Assembly (NCBI RefSeq): GCF_021290925.1
Contig: NZ_JAJSLX010000004.1
Coordinates: forward strand, 1 to 64,000
Reading direction: 5' to 3'
DNA: 64,000 nt
Source: Sessilibacter corallicola
Lineage (GTDB): Bacteria; Pseudomonadota; Gammaproteobacteria; Pseudomonadales; Cellvibrionaceae
The notes beneath the pieces were generated by a model. The model did no database searches. It was not told where the DNA came from and was given only the letters and a program-made list of their open reading frames with translations. Positions 9,659 through 18,314 of the stretch are shown here, piece by piece. Each line of letters starts with the position of its first letter. Position 1 is the first letter of the stretch. A program made the position numbers and the translations under genes.

Positions 9659-9842
9659 CAGCGGTTTGAAGCAATGAAAATCCGCTGGTCTCGCGAAAGA
9701 CTAGATAGTTTTATTCGCTATCTAGTCAGTAATGTTCAATTCTATTTCTGAGCGATAAACACTCAATTTATCGGTGTTATCGGCCTCTTAGCTCTCACTG
9801 GCTAAATCCCCCTGTTTAATATAGGCACATGCTATAAACAGG
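9659..9842. other. Cluster of consecutive stem-loops in a 560-bp gene-free region
   Basis: The region 9585-10145 has no credible gene. Within it, potential hairpins follow each other: 9659-9687 (CAGCGG/CCGCTG), 9688-9701 (GTCT/AGAC), 9699-9727 (perfect 10-bp stem GACTAGATAG/CTATCTAGTC), 9753-9773 (CGATAAA/TTTATCG), 9788-9805 (TTAGC/GCTAA) and 9811-9842 (CCTGTTTA plus TAG pairing with CTATAAACAGG). None has the T-run of a classical terminator. ATATAGGCAC occurs near 9820 and again near 10012. It may be a structured RNA, leader or REP-like element; no known family is recognised. Confidence 0.45.
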
Positions 9843-10145
9843 TAACGCCTTATTATGCCTAAGTTAGCTAGGTTTCTTGAGAATTAAAAGCAGTTTATCG
9901 GGGCGCGCACTAATAGAGTACAAATGAGTACGATTGATTTCATCAATAGGATTTGAGCTAACACTCTCTTTTGATCATTGGGAAAACGCGAGATGCCCAG
10001 AACCGTCAATGATATAGGCACGCAAGACGGTGTTGGGACTAAAATGCAGAGCTAGCGGTATTGAAGTCAAAGTATTGAGCCAAAAATTCTGGGCTGAAAA
10101 AGTGGAACAACTGATTTATTTTTATAAGTCTGGCTCGTGTACTGG

Positions 10146-10430
10146 TTATCGTAAAAAAATCTTTGTTGGCTTATCTAGAGTTAACACCAGTTTTTTGCGC
10201 CTTGGCCATTTCTTTATTTCATACTCTCGCTTGCTGGCGCTGGACCTGGTATGACCCGATTCGCTCCAGACGATAAATCTTGGTGGGTCGCTGCGAAAAT
10301 ACTTGGCACCTTTGCCTCGGTAATGAGCTTGGAATCTTTTTTCAAGATTGTTTGTTATCCCGGTGTATAATTTGCCGGATTGGGTTTCAATGATGTAAAC
10401 ACACCAAGTCTCCTCGGTATTTATTGCCAT
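10146..10430 (-). CDS. GIY-YIG nuclease-fold protein (YhbQ/UPF0213 type)
   Basis: 94 residues. The single-domain GIY-YIG fold is visible as CVYIIETQSGKLYTGIT near residue 10, then the conserved RFQAHYRGKGAKYFR segment, a SASKREYEIKKW stretch and a basic C-terminus. Members of this small family are found across bacteria and have been linked to DNA damage or genome maintenance. Their physiological substrate is unclear. The size fits the family. It is a single gene facing a long gene-free region downstream, with cmoM diverging on the other side. Confidence 0.88.
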   Translation of the reverse strand: MAINTEETWCVYIIETQSGKLYTGITNNLEKRFQAHYRGKGAKYFRSDPPRFIVWSESGHTRSSASKREYEIKKWPRRKKLVLTLDKPTKIFLR

Positions 10431-10571
10431 TTTGTCGATATCTATTGTGTCTTATTCAGTCAGTGTGAGTAGGTCTGTGTTTGAGAGATCATCATATCAT
10501 CGTTATCTTCCCGATCTTGTTCTCAGTTTGTCTGAGCCGCGTGAGCAGTAAATTTTGAAATTGAATTTTAT

Positions 10572-11372
10572 ATGACCAGTGATAGAAATTTTGATGATTT
10601 GGCACACCGTTTTGAGAAAAACGTGTATCAGTCCCTAAAGGGGCGTATTCGATTGGGTGTGCTAGAGCGGGATTTAAGAGAATTTGAATCGGATTTGTTT
10701 GTTGGCGAGCGTAAAAACGCTTTAAATATTCTCGATGCCGGGGCGGGGAAAGCCCCTATGTCGCTATCTTTTGCCGCCGCCAGTCATAACGTAACCTTAG
10801 TTGATTTATCGGTTGAAATGCTTAAGCACGCAGTAGCCGAGGTGGAATCTAAAGATTTTAGTAATCGAGTATCGGTTTATCACGGTTCGGTGCAGCAGTT
10901 TTGTGAAGAAAGTAAAACCCGAGATGACAATCAATACGATCTGATTTTATGCCATGCAGTAGTTGAATGGCTGAGTGATCCCTTGTCGGTAATCACAGCA
11001 TTGGTTGAGCGTTTGTCTATTGGTGGAAAATTGTCGTTAAGTTTTTACAACAAAGACGGTTCGGTCTTTAAAAATTTACTGCGCACGAATTTTAAAAAAA
11101 TCGAAACCCAAGACTTTTCCGGTGGACGACGAAGCCTGACTCCGAGCTTTCCCCGCGAAATTGATGAAGTAAAGGCGTGGTTGAGTGATTTACCGCTAAG
11201 GCTTTTGTGTCACAGCGGTATTCGGGTTTTTCACGATTATATTTTTAATCGCGATGATCTAAATCGAGATCCCGATTCGCTTTATCAATGGGAATTGCAT
11301 TACTCCAGAATTTCCCCGTTTCGGGAGTTGGGTCGTTACCAGCATTTTTTGCTTGAAAAAACTACTGGTTGA
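10572..11372 (+). CDS. cmoM: tRNA 5-carboxymethoxyuridine methyltransferase CmoM
   Basis: 266 residues, class I SAM-dependent methyltransferase. The N-terminus DRNFDDLAHRFEKNVY closely follows E. coli CmoM (SmtA). The SAM-binding glycine loop is LDAGAGKAP, then VTLVDLS (acidic ribose contact), LCHAVVEWL and the family-typical VFHDYIF near the C-terminus. CmoM methylates the carboxymethoxy group of wobble uridine-34 in several tRNAs, giving the methyl ester that helps decode wobble positions. cmoA and cmoB are not nearby. It starts at an ATG and is divergent from the GIY-YIG gene, with about 140 bases for both promoters. Confidence 0.93.
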   Translation: MTSDRNFDDLAHRFEKNVYQSLKGRIRLGVLERDLREFESDLFVGERKNALNILDAGAGKAPMSLSFAAASHNVTLVDLSVEMLKHAVAEVESKDFSNRVSVYHGSVQQFCEESKTRDDNQYDLILCHAVVEWLSDPLSVITALVERLSIGGKLSLSFYNKDGSVFKNLLRTNFKKIETQDFSGGRRSLTPSFPREIDEVKAWLSDLPLRLLCHSGIRVFHDYIFNRDDLNRDPDSLYQWELHYSRISPFRELGRYQHFLLEKTTG

Positions 11373-11398
11373 ATCAGAGTTTGATTTTTTATGCACTC

Positions 11399-11452
11399 GA
11401 AACACAAGTTATTTCCGAAACATAAGCCATTTCTGAGATATAAGGTCATTTG
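11399..11452. repeat. Degenerate 18-bp tandem repeat, three copies
   Basis: Units start at 11399, 11417 and 11435 and follow GAAACAYAAGNYATTTCC loosely. They lie between the convergent cmoM and J-domain genes and show no open frame use. This is one of several such arrays in the window. Confidence 0.7.
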
Positions 11453-11460
11453 CAGACAGA

Positions 11461-12159
11461 TCACAGTAAATCGAGTAGCACGTCTTTTGCCGTGTTAATT
11501 TTTGCGGCCAAATAATCTGAACCACCACGATCCGGATGAAATTTTTGCATCAGCTTTCGGTGGGCAGCGACCACCTCTGTTTTTGAATAATCCCCCGCTA
11601 ATCCTAAGATTTCCAGAGCTTCACTTTCGCTCATGTCGCTTTGGGTTCGTGATTTCGTCTGAAGCAGGTGCGGGTGATATTTTCGAATAAACGCGGTGAT
11701 GAGCTGGTGCGAATCACGATCCTGCTGACAAAACTGCATTAATTCCAGCAGCTCTGATTCGGATAAATCATCAATTTTTCTGCCCGAATGTGGGCCGCTA
11801 ATCACGGTTCCGCCCATGTTGCCTGAGTCATCAACAACAAAGTGCAATATCGTGGTATTGGCTGATTTTGCGTCGACATTTTGAGAACGCATTTTTCGCA
11901 TAAACCACGGTTGGATAAAAGGAAAGATTCGAGGCGTGTAAGACAGCAGTGTTCGCAGTACTGGCAATATTGCTGCGAACGCTGCACCAATCCAATGAAC
12001 CCGCCCGGTGAGCGCTAACACAATCAGAACCGCAGCCGTTCCGTAAATGGCTACTTGAATCCACAAGCGTTTTTTCTTCGCTGGTGGCTGCCGGTTAATG
12101 TACTTTGCCCCCCAAATTATTGCGATTAGGGCAAGAATAACCAAAATACTGCGAATCAT
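11461..12159 (-). CDS. Membrane-anchored J-domain (DnaJ-like) protein
   Basis: 232 residues. Two membrane segments lie near the N-terminus (about residues 3-18 and 35-52), followed by a further hydrophobic stretch near 56-70. The C-terminal 55 residues form a J domain with the invariant HPD at residues 208-210 ([10 protein letters not shown]). The order membrane anchor, linker, J domain at the extreme C-terminus is that of TIM14/Pam18-like and related bacterial proteins that recruit Hsp70 (DnaK) ATPase activity to a membrane site. No glycine-rich or zinc-finger domain of DnaJ proper is present. The client is unknown. It is next to ppx on the same strand (52-base gap), so possibly co-transcribed. 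Confidence 0.85.
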   Translation of the reverse strand: MIRSILVILALIAIIWGAKYINRQPPAKKKRLWIQVAIYGTAAVLIVLALTGRVHWIGAAFAAILPVLRTLLSYTPRIFPFIQPWFMRKMRSQNVDAKSANTTILHFVVDDSGNMGGTVISGPHSGRKIDDLSESELLELMQFCQQDRDSHQLITAFIRKYHPHLLQTKSRTQSDMSESEALEILGLAGDYSKTEVVAAHRKLMQKFHPDRGGSDYLAAKINTAKDVLLDLL

Positions 12160-12211
12160 CGTGATAGCTGCCGAAGTTAAGCGGGTGAGATACTTTTCAT
12201 GGGTTTAATGC

Positions 12212-13723
12212 TTAGTAATAGTTTAATGTAATCCCAATGCGCGACAAATACTCGGCTTCCTGCGTTAAAGACCGCTGCGTTAGCGGGTTGTTTTCGAGCC
12301 ATTGTGTTTCAAAGGTCAGCGTGATGCTCTTATCTGTCCACGCGATTGAAGGTGGAAACTCCAAGTCGTCTCGTTTGCGATTGAGTACGGTGGCCAATCG
12401 TAGGCAGATTGCCATCGAAAGAATCGCGTCTCTGTGAGCAGGGTTGAGAGCTTCAATGCGGTTTTGATTGATTTTCCGGCGGTGCATGCCTACCAGCGTT
12501 GCCAGCAAATACTGCTCATACCGATTGAAACCGGCTAAATCAGAATTTTCTAAAATATAGCGGCCGTGATGGTGGTATCCAGAGTGAGAAATCGTCAGGC
12601 CAATTTCGTGCAGCAATGCCGACCAACCCAACACGCTGGTGCAATTTATGCCGTCTACACAGGCGGGTTGAAGTTGCTGAAACAACGACAGCGCAATGTG
12701 TTTCACGCGTTCGGCTTGTGAGCGATCGACGTGGTATTTCGCGATGTGTTTAGTCACGGTTTCATCGCGAATATCGTGATGCTTGAGTCGCCCGATGGTT
12801 TCGTGAATCAATCCCTCTTTAAGGGCTGCGTCTGAGACATGCAGCTCTTCAATATCCAGCTGATCTAAAATCGCCTTTAGAATCGCGATACCGGCGGGCA
12901 TAACAAAACGACGTTGCTTGGTAACGTTATCGATTTTGATTTCTTTGTTTTCGCCCAACTGTCGATACAGTTCGTTCACGCCCTCGCGGCTGATAATGCC
13001 CGCTGGCGTCATGATTGGCATGATCTCCGTTACCGATTTCATGGTTCCCGAAGCGCCGTAGGTGATGTCCCAGCCTTCACTGCGGTAAATTGAACGTATT
13101 CCTTCCAGCTCTTCACTGGCAGCGATGTAAACGTTATTGAGCGTTTTAGGGGTGATGTCTAACTCACCTTTGGCGTTGGTCAGATACTTTTCGGTAAACG
13201 TGACGCAACCAATGCTGAGGCTTTCTAGCAGACGAGGTGAATAATCTTGACCGACGATAAATTCTGTACTGGCGCCGCCGATATCAATCACTAAGCGTTT
13301 TTGATGATCTTGAGAGATATTATTGGAGACACCAACGTAAACCAGCCGTGCTTCTTCGTAGCCCGATACCAGTTGAATAGGTACTCCCAAGGCTTTTTCT
13401 GCTTGATACAAAAATTCAGGGCCGTTTGACGCTGCTCTTAAGGCTTTGGTGCCAACTGCCTTGATGTGTTCGGCGGGGATTTCTTGGATTCGTTCGTTGA
13501 AGCACTGTAAACATTCGAGTGCGCGGTTTTGTGCTTCTTCTGATAAAACACCGTTTTTTAGCCCTCGGGCTATTTGAACCATGTCTTTGACGCGATCGAC
13601 CACTTCAATCAGTCCACGATTTTCTCGGACGATGAGCATGTGAAAACTGTTTGAGCCAAGATCTATGGCTACGTAATAGTGATCTGTTTCGTTATTGAGC
13701 GTTATATCCACATTTACATCCAT
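12212..13723 (-). CDS. ppx: Exopolyphosphatase (Ppx/GppA family)
   Basis: 503 residues from the ATG at 13723. The frame stays open to a TTG at 13747, but neither start has a strong Shine-Dalgarno sequence; the ATG gives the usual Ppx length. The two actin-like phosphate loops are clear: VAIDLGSNSFHML near the N-terminus and VIDIGGASTEF about 130 residues on. The C-terminal HD-like half contains LHEIGLTISHSGYHHHG, as in E. coli Ppx. The enzyme trims inorganic phosphate from long-chain polyphosphate, and the close relative GppA acts on pppGpp. Length and the C-terminal half favour Ppx. No polyphosphate kinase gene is adjacent. Confidence 0.9.
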   Translation of the reverse strand: MDVNVDITLNNETDHYYVAIDLGSNSFHMLIVRENRGLIEVVDRVKDMVQIARGLKNGVLSEEAQNRALECLQCFNERIQEIPAEHIKAVGTKALRAASNGPEFLYQAEKALGVPIQLVSGYEEARLVYVGVSNNISQDHQKRLVIDIGGASTEFIVGQDYSPRLLESLSIGCVTFTEKYLTNAKGELDITPKTLNNVYIAASEELEGIRSIYRSEGWDITYGASGTMKSVTEIMPIMTPAGIISREGVNELYRQLGENKEIKIDNVTKQRRFVMPAGIAILKAILDQLDIEELHVSDAALKEGLIHETIGRLKHHDIRDETVTKHIAKYHVDRSQAERVKHIALSLFQQLQPACVDGINCTSVLGWSALLHEIGLTISHSGYHHHGRYILENSDLAGFNRYEQYLLATLVGMHRRKINQNRIEALNPAHRDAILSMAICLRLATVLNRKRDDLEFPPSIAWTDKSITLTFETQWLENNPLTQRSLTQEAEYLSRIGITLNYY

Positions 13724-13747
13724 CGATAATTTAATCCAGTATATCAA

Positions 13748-14418
13748 TCTCAGTGCACCCAGAAGAAGATGAAATTACACTAAAATCTAAGGCTCTCTCT
13801 TTGAATGATTGGTACGTTAAGCTTGAAAAGGTGAGGAATTTTCATTGAGCGATAGCAGTGGTTAAAAACTGCACGTTGTTATCCGATTTATTGATTGGAT
13901 TAATTCTAGGAATAGTTTGTGCGAATGCGAAAGAAAGGGAAGACTGAGAAGGTGGAAAGATAGAAAAGGAAAAGAAAGATTAGGTGTTAAAAGCTTTCAA
14001 AACGTCAAAAGAATTAAAAGAGTGAATCATTGGCTCCTAAACAAATGGTTAACGTGTTTTGTGAAGACCGTGTTCTGTGCAGACACGCTGACAGTAATTG
14101 ACTGCTCTTTTAACTGCCTGATTAGGTCAGGGTTAGTACAGATTGTTGCTTGGGCTTTTGTGTTTTAGAGAAATCTTTGGAATGTATTACCTTTAATGAA
14201 CGTCTTTAATAAAAACGCCTGGTGTTTATGTCTAATCAGTATTTAATGTCTTGTTGGGTCATTTCCGCGATGATGTATCAGTTGTATATCGATTCGTAAA
14301 ATCCATAATTCATCGTCAATACGTAATGATACCATTGTAATTTAATGACGAGTGCGTATTAGGCATGATGTAAGGAACGTCATACAATCATTAAATAATT
14401 TGTTTTATGCGAGACACT
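13748..14418. other. Gene-poor divergent region with a purine-rich tract
   Basis: About 670 bases between ppx and msrA. A GA-rich stretch (about 13929-13978) has only a few pyrimidine interruptions. An 83-codon frame at 13917-14168 has biased, basic-then-hydrophobic composition, no Shine-Dalgarno sequence and no recognisable family, so I do not call it. The two promoters should lie here. Confidence 0.5.
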
Positions 14419-15060
14419 ATGTTGTTTGATAAGCGACAAAAGCTACAATTTCCTGAGCCGAGCCAATGCTTGCCAGGCAGAACTGAAGCCCTTGAGATAG
14501 AAAACACCCATTATGTGTTCGGAACACCGCTTAAAATGACCGACACAGAGCTAGAAAAAGCCTACTTCGCTATGGGGTGTTTCTGGGGGGCTGAACGAAA
14601 ATATTGGCAAATACCCGGTGTTCGATCAACATCGGTTGGTTACAGCGGTGGTTACACGCCAAATCCTACCTACGAAGAAGTCTGTTCTGGCCTAACCGGT
14701 CATACAGAAATTGTCCAAGTTTATTACGATCCAAAAATTGTTAGCTATACTGAATTGCTCAAGGTGTTTTGGGAATCTCACGATCCAACACAGGGTATGA
14801 AGCAAGGTAACGATGTTGGTACACAGTATCGGTCTGCAATTTATTGCACTACGCCGCAGCAGTTAGCGCAGGCAGAATCTTCAAAAAGCGAATTTCAAAA
14901 CAGCTTAGATAAAGCGGGTTTTAGCTCAATCACAAGCGAAATCAAAATGTTAGTTCATTTTTATTATGCCGAAACTTATCATCAGCAATATTTAGCAAAA
15001 AACCCCAGAGGTTATTGCGGCCTAAAGTCGGTTGGTGTGGAGTTTGCGAGTACCAATTAA
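14419..15060 (+). CDS. msrA: Peptide methionine-S-sulfoxide reductase MsrA
   Basis: 213 residues from the ATG at 14419, which aligns with the E. coli start (MLFDKR against MSLFDKK); an in-frame ATG at 14407 would add four residues. The catalytic motif MGCFWGAER holds the nucleophilic cysteine. The substrate-binding segments [17 protein letters not shown] and [10 protein letters not shown] are intact, and NPRGYCGL near the end carries a resolving cysteine. MsrA reduces the S-epimer of methionine sulfoxide in proteins and free methionine, using thioredoxin. The long upstream region suggests its own promoter. No msrB gene is in view. Confidence 0.96.
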   Translation: MLFDKRQKLQFPEPSQCLPGRTEALEIENTHYVFGTPLKMTDTELEKAYFAMGCFWGAERKYWQIPGVRSTSVGYSGGYTPNPTYEEVCSGLTGHTEIVQVYYDPKIVSYTELLKVFWESHDPTQGMKQGNDVGTQYRSAIYCTTPQQLAQAESSKSEFQNSLDKAGFSSITSEIKMLVHFYYAETYHQQYLAKNPRGYCGLKSVGVEFASTN

Positions 15061-15259
15061 TCAGCCATGATTAGCTGTGATATTTATAATATTCGTTATT
15101 TGATCAAAAAAAATTCATAGAATTTCGATGTGCACTAGGTTAGTCTTCATCTGCCAGTGCGAATGGGTTGGTAGTTCATATTCCTTAAAGCAATCGCTTT
15201 TAGAATTTGATTTGTATTAATTAGATCTTCAAATAGTTGGTGTGCAAAAAGAGAGCATT

Positions 15260-15469
15260 ATGTCTGAAATTATTTCTGGTAAAGTTAAGTGGTTTAACGA
15301 CGAAAAAGGTTACGGTTTTATTGAACAAGAAGGCGGTAAAGACGTTTTTGTTCATTTCAGTGCAATTAATGGTGAAGGGCGCAAAACCCTAACCGAAGGC
15401 CAACAGGTAACCATGGAAGTGACTCAAGGACAAAAAGGTCCTCAAGCCGAGAATGTTACGCCACTGTAA
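15260..15469 (+). CDS. CspA-family cold-shock protein
   Basis: 69 residues from the ATG at 15260, preceded by GAGAG; an upstream GTG at 15242 is in frame but less likely. The single cold-shock domain has both RNA-binding motifs, KGYGFI and VFVHF, starting from the canonical [11 protein letters not shown]. It binds single-stranded RNA and DNA and melts secondary structure. The roughly 200 non-coding bases before the start could include a long leader like those that control cspA translation in E. coli, but I cannot fold it here. Two stem-loops lie downstream. Confidence 0.95.
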   Translation: MSEIISGKVKWFNDEKGYGFIEQEGGKDVFVHFSAINGEGRKTLTEGQQVTMEVTQGQKGPQAENVTPL

Positions 15470-15532
15470 CAATTTAGCTTGCCTAAATTAAGAAGTGTTA
15501 AGTTTAAGATTGATTAGGTCAACATTTCGTTT

Positions 15533-15557
15533 TCAGATATAAAAGATTCATATCTGA
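15533..15557. other. Stem-loop downstream of the cold-shock gene
   Basis: TCAGATAT pairs perfectly with ATATCTGA over a 9-base loop; flanking GTTTTCA (from 15529) and TGAAAAC (to 15568) can extend it with a bulge. A smaller hairpin, AATTTAG/CTAAATT, is at 15471-15489, just after the stop. Neither is followed by a T-run. They may be a 3' stability structure. Confidence 0.45.
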
Positions 15558-15640
15558 TATTTGAAAACAAAATAATTGCTTACTGAACGATTCACGCACT
15601 CAGTAATTCTTTTGATCAATTCAACAGTACTTATCGTTTA

Positions 15641-15664
15641 GTGGGCTTGTAATTATTAGCCCAC
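15641..15664. terminator. Hairpin between convergent csp and sulfurtransferase genes
   Basis: GTGGGCT pairs with AGCCCAC over a 10-base AT loop, 42 bases beyond the sulfurtransferase stop. The position suits a shared terminator, but the T-tract is poor on both sides. Confidence 0.4.
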
Positions 15665-15706
15665 GAATATTCTGCTGACCTTATAATTCTGATTTTTTCT
15701 TATTTA

Positions 15707-16549
15707 TTAAGACTTAATCGGTTTTTTAGGATTAACTCCGCACCATTGGCTCCATCCTCCGCTGTATAAGGCCGGTGGTTTGTGCCCTGCAATAATAATC
15801 GACAGTATGTTCACACACGCGGTCACGCCTGATCCGCAGTAATGGACAGAGTCACTGTCTTTTTCTTGAAGAAAACTCCAGTAGTCTGCGAGAAACTCTT
15901 TAGATTTAAAAAATCCCTCAGAATCGATTACATCCAGCCAGGTTTTGTTTATTGCACCAGGAATGTGCCCAGCGTAAGGATCAATAGGTTCTACTTCACC
16001 GATAAAACGTTGATTTTCTCTCGCGTCAATTAAGAAAAAACTGTCTTGAGATTGCGCTGTTTTTACCTTCTCAACAGACGCGGTAGGAAGCTGCCAGTTG
16101 ATTGGCTTTTGACTGCTTATTTGTTTTTCTGGAGGCTCAGGTATTTCGCTGTTGGTGGTAAATCCTTGTTGTTTCCAATTCGAAAATCCGCCATTTAATA
16201 CGACTGTTTTGGTGTAGCCCAAGGCGTGAAGCATCCACCACGCCCTTGAGGCATAACAGTGATTCTTGTCATCGTAAACAACTACCGTTGAATCTGGAGT
16301 TATTCCATATGACGCCACCAGTGCTGAAAATTGTTCTGGCTTGGGAAGTGGGTGTCGACCGTTTTCTGAAGCAATTTGTCCTGACAGGTCATTGTTTAAG
16401 TGGAGATAGTGGGCGTTCGGAATGTGTTCCGATTGGTATTGGTTAAAGCCGACGTCGGGATTGAAGAGGTCAAATCGACAATCGAAGATAAACACGTTGT
16501 TATCTAAAATGGCGTTAAGTTCACTGGCAGAAATTAGCGTATTCGTCAT
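15707..16549 (-). CDS. Sulfurtransferase (3-mercaptopyruvate/thiosulfate type)
   Basis: 280 residues with two rhodanese domains. The N-terminal domain is inactive and structural (FDCRFDL, DGGF-like LNGGFSNW). The C-terminal domain carries the active loop YCGSGVTAC with the persulfide-forming cysteine at about residue 238. The CGSGVTA loop is typical of 3-mercaptopyruvate sulfurtransferases (SseA), while classical thiosulfate sulfurtransferases have a charged loop, so mercaptopyruvate is the likelier donor. The protein transfers sulfane sulfur to cyanide or thiols. It is a single gene, 113 bases downstream of the flhB-tail gene on the same strand. Confidence 0.9.
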   Translation of the reverse strand: MTNTLISASELNAILDNNVFIFDCRFDLFNPDVGFNQYQSEHIPNAHYLHLNNDLSGQIASENGRHPLPKPEQFSALVASYGITPDSTVVVYDDKNHCYASRAWWMLHALGYTKTVVLNGGFSNWKQQGFTTNSEIPEPPEKQISSQKPINWQLPTASVEKVKTAQSQDSFFLIDARENQRFIGEVEPIDPYAGHIPGAINKTWLDVIDSEGFFKSKEFLADYWSFLQEKDSDSVHYCGSGVTACVNILSIIIAGHKPPALYSGGWSQWCGVNPKKPIKS

Positions 16550-16662
16550 AGTGTCTCAGCGGTAGGGGTCAATGAATTTCATAATACAAGTATGTATTAA
16601 GAGACTTTAACGCTTGAGTGTACAACAGATATTGACACCAGTGCCATTATTGCAAAATGGCG

Positions 16663-16959
16663 TTAATTTCCTGATGGTTTGCCAATGATTTCGGTGTTAT
16701 CGAGTTCCGAGAAATTCGATAAAAAATTGAGCGTAATAGCCAGTGATTCCAGGATTTCAATGGGGATATCTTCCTGATTTTCCAGCGCCAGTAATATTTC
16801 TGCTAATACTTTATTTTGCAGAGTATTGGATTTGAAATAATCTGAGTTTGCGTGTTGTTCTAATTCGCTTGTTTCGTCTTTTTGGCTGACAATTTTAAAC
16901 GTGTCATTCTCTTGATAGAACAGCGCAATCAGCAAATCGCTCGGTGTTATTGTGTTCAT
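16663..16959 (-). CDS. FlhB C-terminal-domain-like protein (FlhB2/FlhX type)
   Basis: 98 residues. It resembles only the cytoplasmic tail of FlhB/YscU export-switch proteins: ALFYQEND near the start fits the AVALKY strand, and DIPIEILESLAITLNFL fits the DEIPxELYxAVAEVLAFVY end of the family. The membrane part and the NPTH autocleavage loop are absent, as in free-standing FlhB-tail homologues. Its start overlaps the stop of the fliK-like gene by four bases (ATGA), implying translational coupling. I infer that the pair acts in flagellar hook-length or substrate-specificity switching. The call rests on weak similarity judged by eye. Confidence 0.6.
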   Translation of the reverse strand: MNTITPSDLLIALFYQENDTFKIVSQKDETSELEQHANSDYFKSNTLQNKVLAEILLALENQEDIPIEILESLAITLNFLSNFSELDNTEIIGKPSGN

Positions 16960-18314
16960 ATGTGCAAATCTATTAAATTGATTTCAACAGCTTTTTTCAT
17001 TGTTTTGGGAAGTCTTTCAAAAAAAGACAGTGTGATTTTTATGCCCTGGTTTTTGTGTTGTTCAGTTAGTCGATGAGAGTATTGTTTTAATTTATTTAAG
17101 GTGTCTGCGTGCTGGCAAAAAATCGATGTTCTATTGATTAGTCGATTCGCTGGTTCCCTTTGGAACTCAAGAGTAAAGTAGACTTGAATGTTGTTTTTTA
17201 GTGTTGTCGATAAATTGATGTTCCATTTGGTGGTTTGTTCTTGGTCGGTATGTTGGTTTTTGTCGCTGTTATTTCTCGTCAGCTTTTTTATAAATTCAAT
17301 GTGAGTGTTTGTTGTTTGGTTGAGAACCGTTGTTGGAATGTCGACGTCAAACGAATATGTGTCGCTGTTGCGATTTTTCTCAATATTTTCCCATTGCTTA
17401 GTGTGAATGGAAAATAAGTACTGCAACAATAAGGTAGTTAACTGATTTCTTAATGCGGGTGATTCAGTTGAAGGAAGTGTTAATAACGAAGTAATTGATG
17501 AGCTTTGCGTGTGTTGTTGAATGTGCGCTAGTAATTTTTTAGCGATTGCTTCTGCACTTTTGGTCGTGCTTGCGCTGTTATGAACATCAATCAGCGCTGA
17601 CGATAAAAGATTCTTTAAACTAGCTGTACGTTGTTGGTTGCTCGACATCGATTCGTGTAAATAACCAAAGTTTTTTATCAGGCTTGGAAGGTTAGAAGAA
17701 CTGAACGTGTTGTTGTTTCGTAAAAAAGATTGAATATTTTCCAGCGTTTGTTCTGATAATAGCTGGCGTGTTGACTGCGTTTTTGTCAGCAACTGTAACG
17801 TTTGAAAAACTTCGTGCGCTTTGAATTTTTCAGAATAGGGCTTCGAAAACTGCAATTGATTTTTAACAATTTGATTAATTAACGTATCTTTTGCCAGTAA
17901 ATAAGTCGAATTATTTAACGTTGCTTGCTTTTGAGATAGATGTTGTAAGGGTAAAAGTTGCCCTAATTGAAATTCATGCGTTGTCGTTAGAAAAAGTGGG
18001 GATGATTTTGAGGTTGATGTCAGGTTTTGGGTATTTGCTTTCGCGAGCGTGAGAATGTAGTTCACCGGACTATTTGATTTTCTTTGATGACCAAGTAATT
18101 GGTCGTCAATAAGTCGGGCAGCGTTATTTATTGATTGTGCTGATTGAGAATTTATTGATCGAACGTTGATGACCTTGTACCACGTGGTGTTTTGAGAGGA
18201 GATAGTCGTGTTGGTCTGAACAGCGTTAGCATTTTTGTTAACTTCACCCGTGTTGGGTGGTGACCGATGGCTGTTGAGAATCTGTGTTGGATGATTGGAT
18301 TTAGGAATATCCAT
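16956..18314 (-). CDS. FliK-like hook-length control family protein
   Basis: 452 residues, rich in Ser, Thr, Asn and Gln, with no signal peptide or membrane segment. The last 120 residues look like a FliK C-terminal (T3S4-type) domain: a strand pair around NNIQVYFTLEFQRE, then a helix with LNKLKQYSHRLTEQHKNQGIKITLSF, which fits the usual pattern of a recombining low-complexity N-terminus and a conserved C-terminus that contacts FlhB. Coupling to the FlhB-tail gene supports this. Similar fliK-flhB-tail pairs next to ccmA occur in pseudomonads to my knowledge. The main flagellar fliK is not in this window, so this may be the main copy or a second one. Confidence 0.6.
   Translation of the reverse strand: MDIPKSNHPTQILNSHRSPPNTGEVNKNANAVQTNTTISSQNTTWYKVINVRSINSQSAQSINNAARLIDDQLLGHQRKSNSPVNYILTLAKANTQNLTSTSKSSPLFLTTTHEFQLGQLLPLQHLSQKQATLNNSTYLLAKDTLINQIVKNQLQFSKPYSEKFKAHEVFQTLQLLTKTQSTRQLLSEQTLENIQSFLRNNNTFSSSNLPSLIKNFGYLHESMSSNQQRTASLKNLLSSALIDVHNSASTTKSAEAIAKKLLAHIQQHTQSSSITSLLTLPSTESPALRNQLTTLLLQYLFSIHTKQWENIEKNRNSDTYSFDVDIPTTVLNQTTNTHIEFIKKLTRNNSDKNQHTDQEQTTKWNINLSTTLKNNIQVYFTLEFQREPANRLINRTSIFCQHADTLNKLKQYSHRLTEQHKNQGIKITLSFFERLPKTMKKAVEINLIDLHI

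Noticed and set aside
9659-9842. Integron attC-type site for the hairpin region near the GIY-YIG gene
   Set aside because: No paired RYYYAAC/GTTRRRY core sites and no integrase or cassette array.
9934-9952. FNR-like palindrome TTGATTTCATCAA near the GIY-YIG gene
   Set aside because: Spacing is three bases instead of four between half-sites, and no promoter-facing gene is near.
10030-10254. 74-codon plus-strand frame across the end of the GIY-YIG gene
   Set aside because: Its second half is antisense to a recognisable gene and the first half has no support.
13917-14168. 83-codon plus-strand frame between ppx and msrA
   Set aside because: No ribosome-binding site, skewed composition from the purine-rich tract and no family resemblance.
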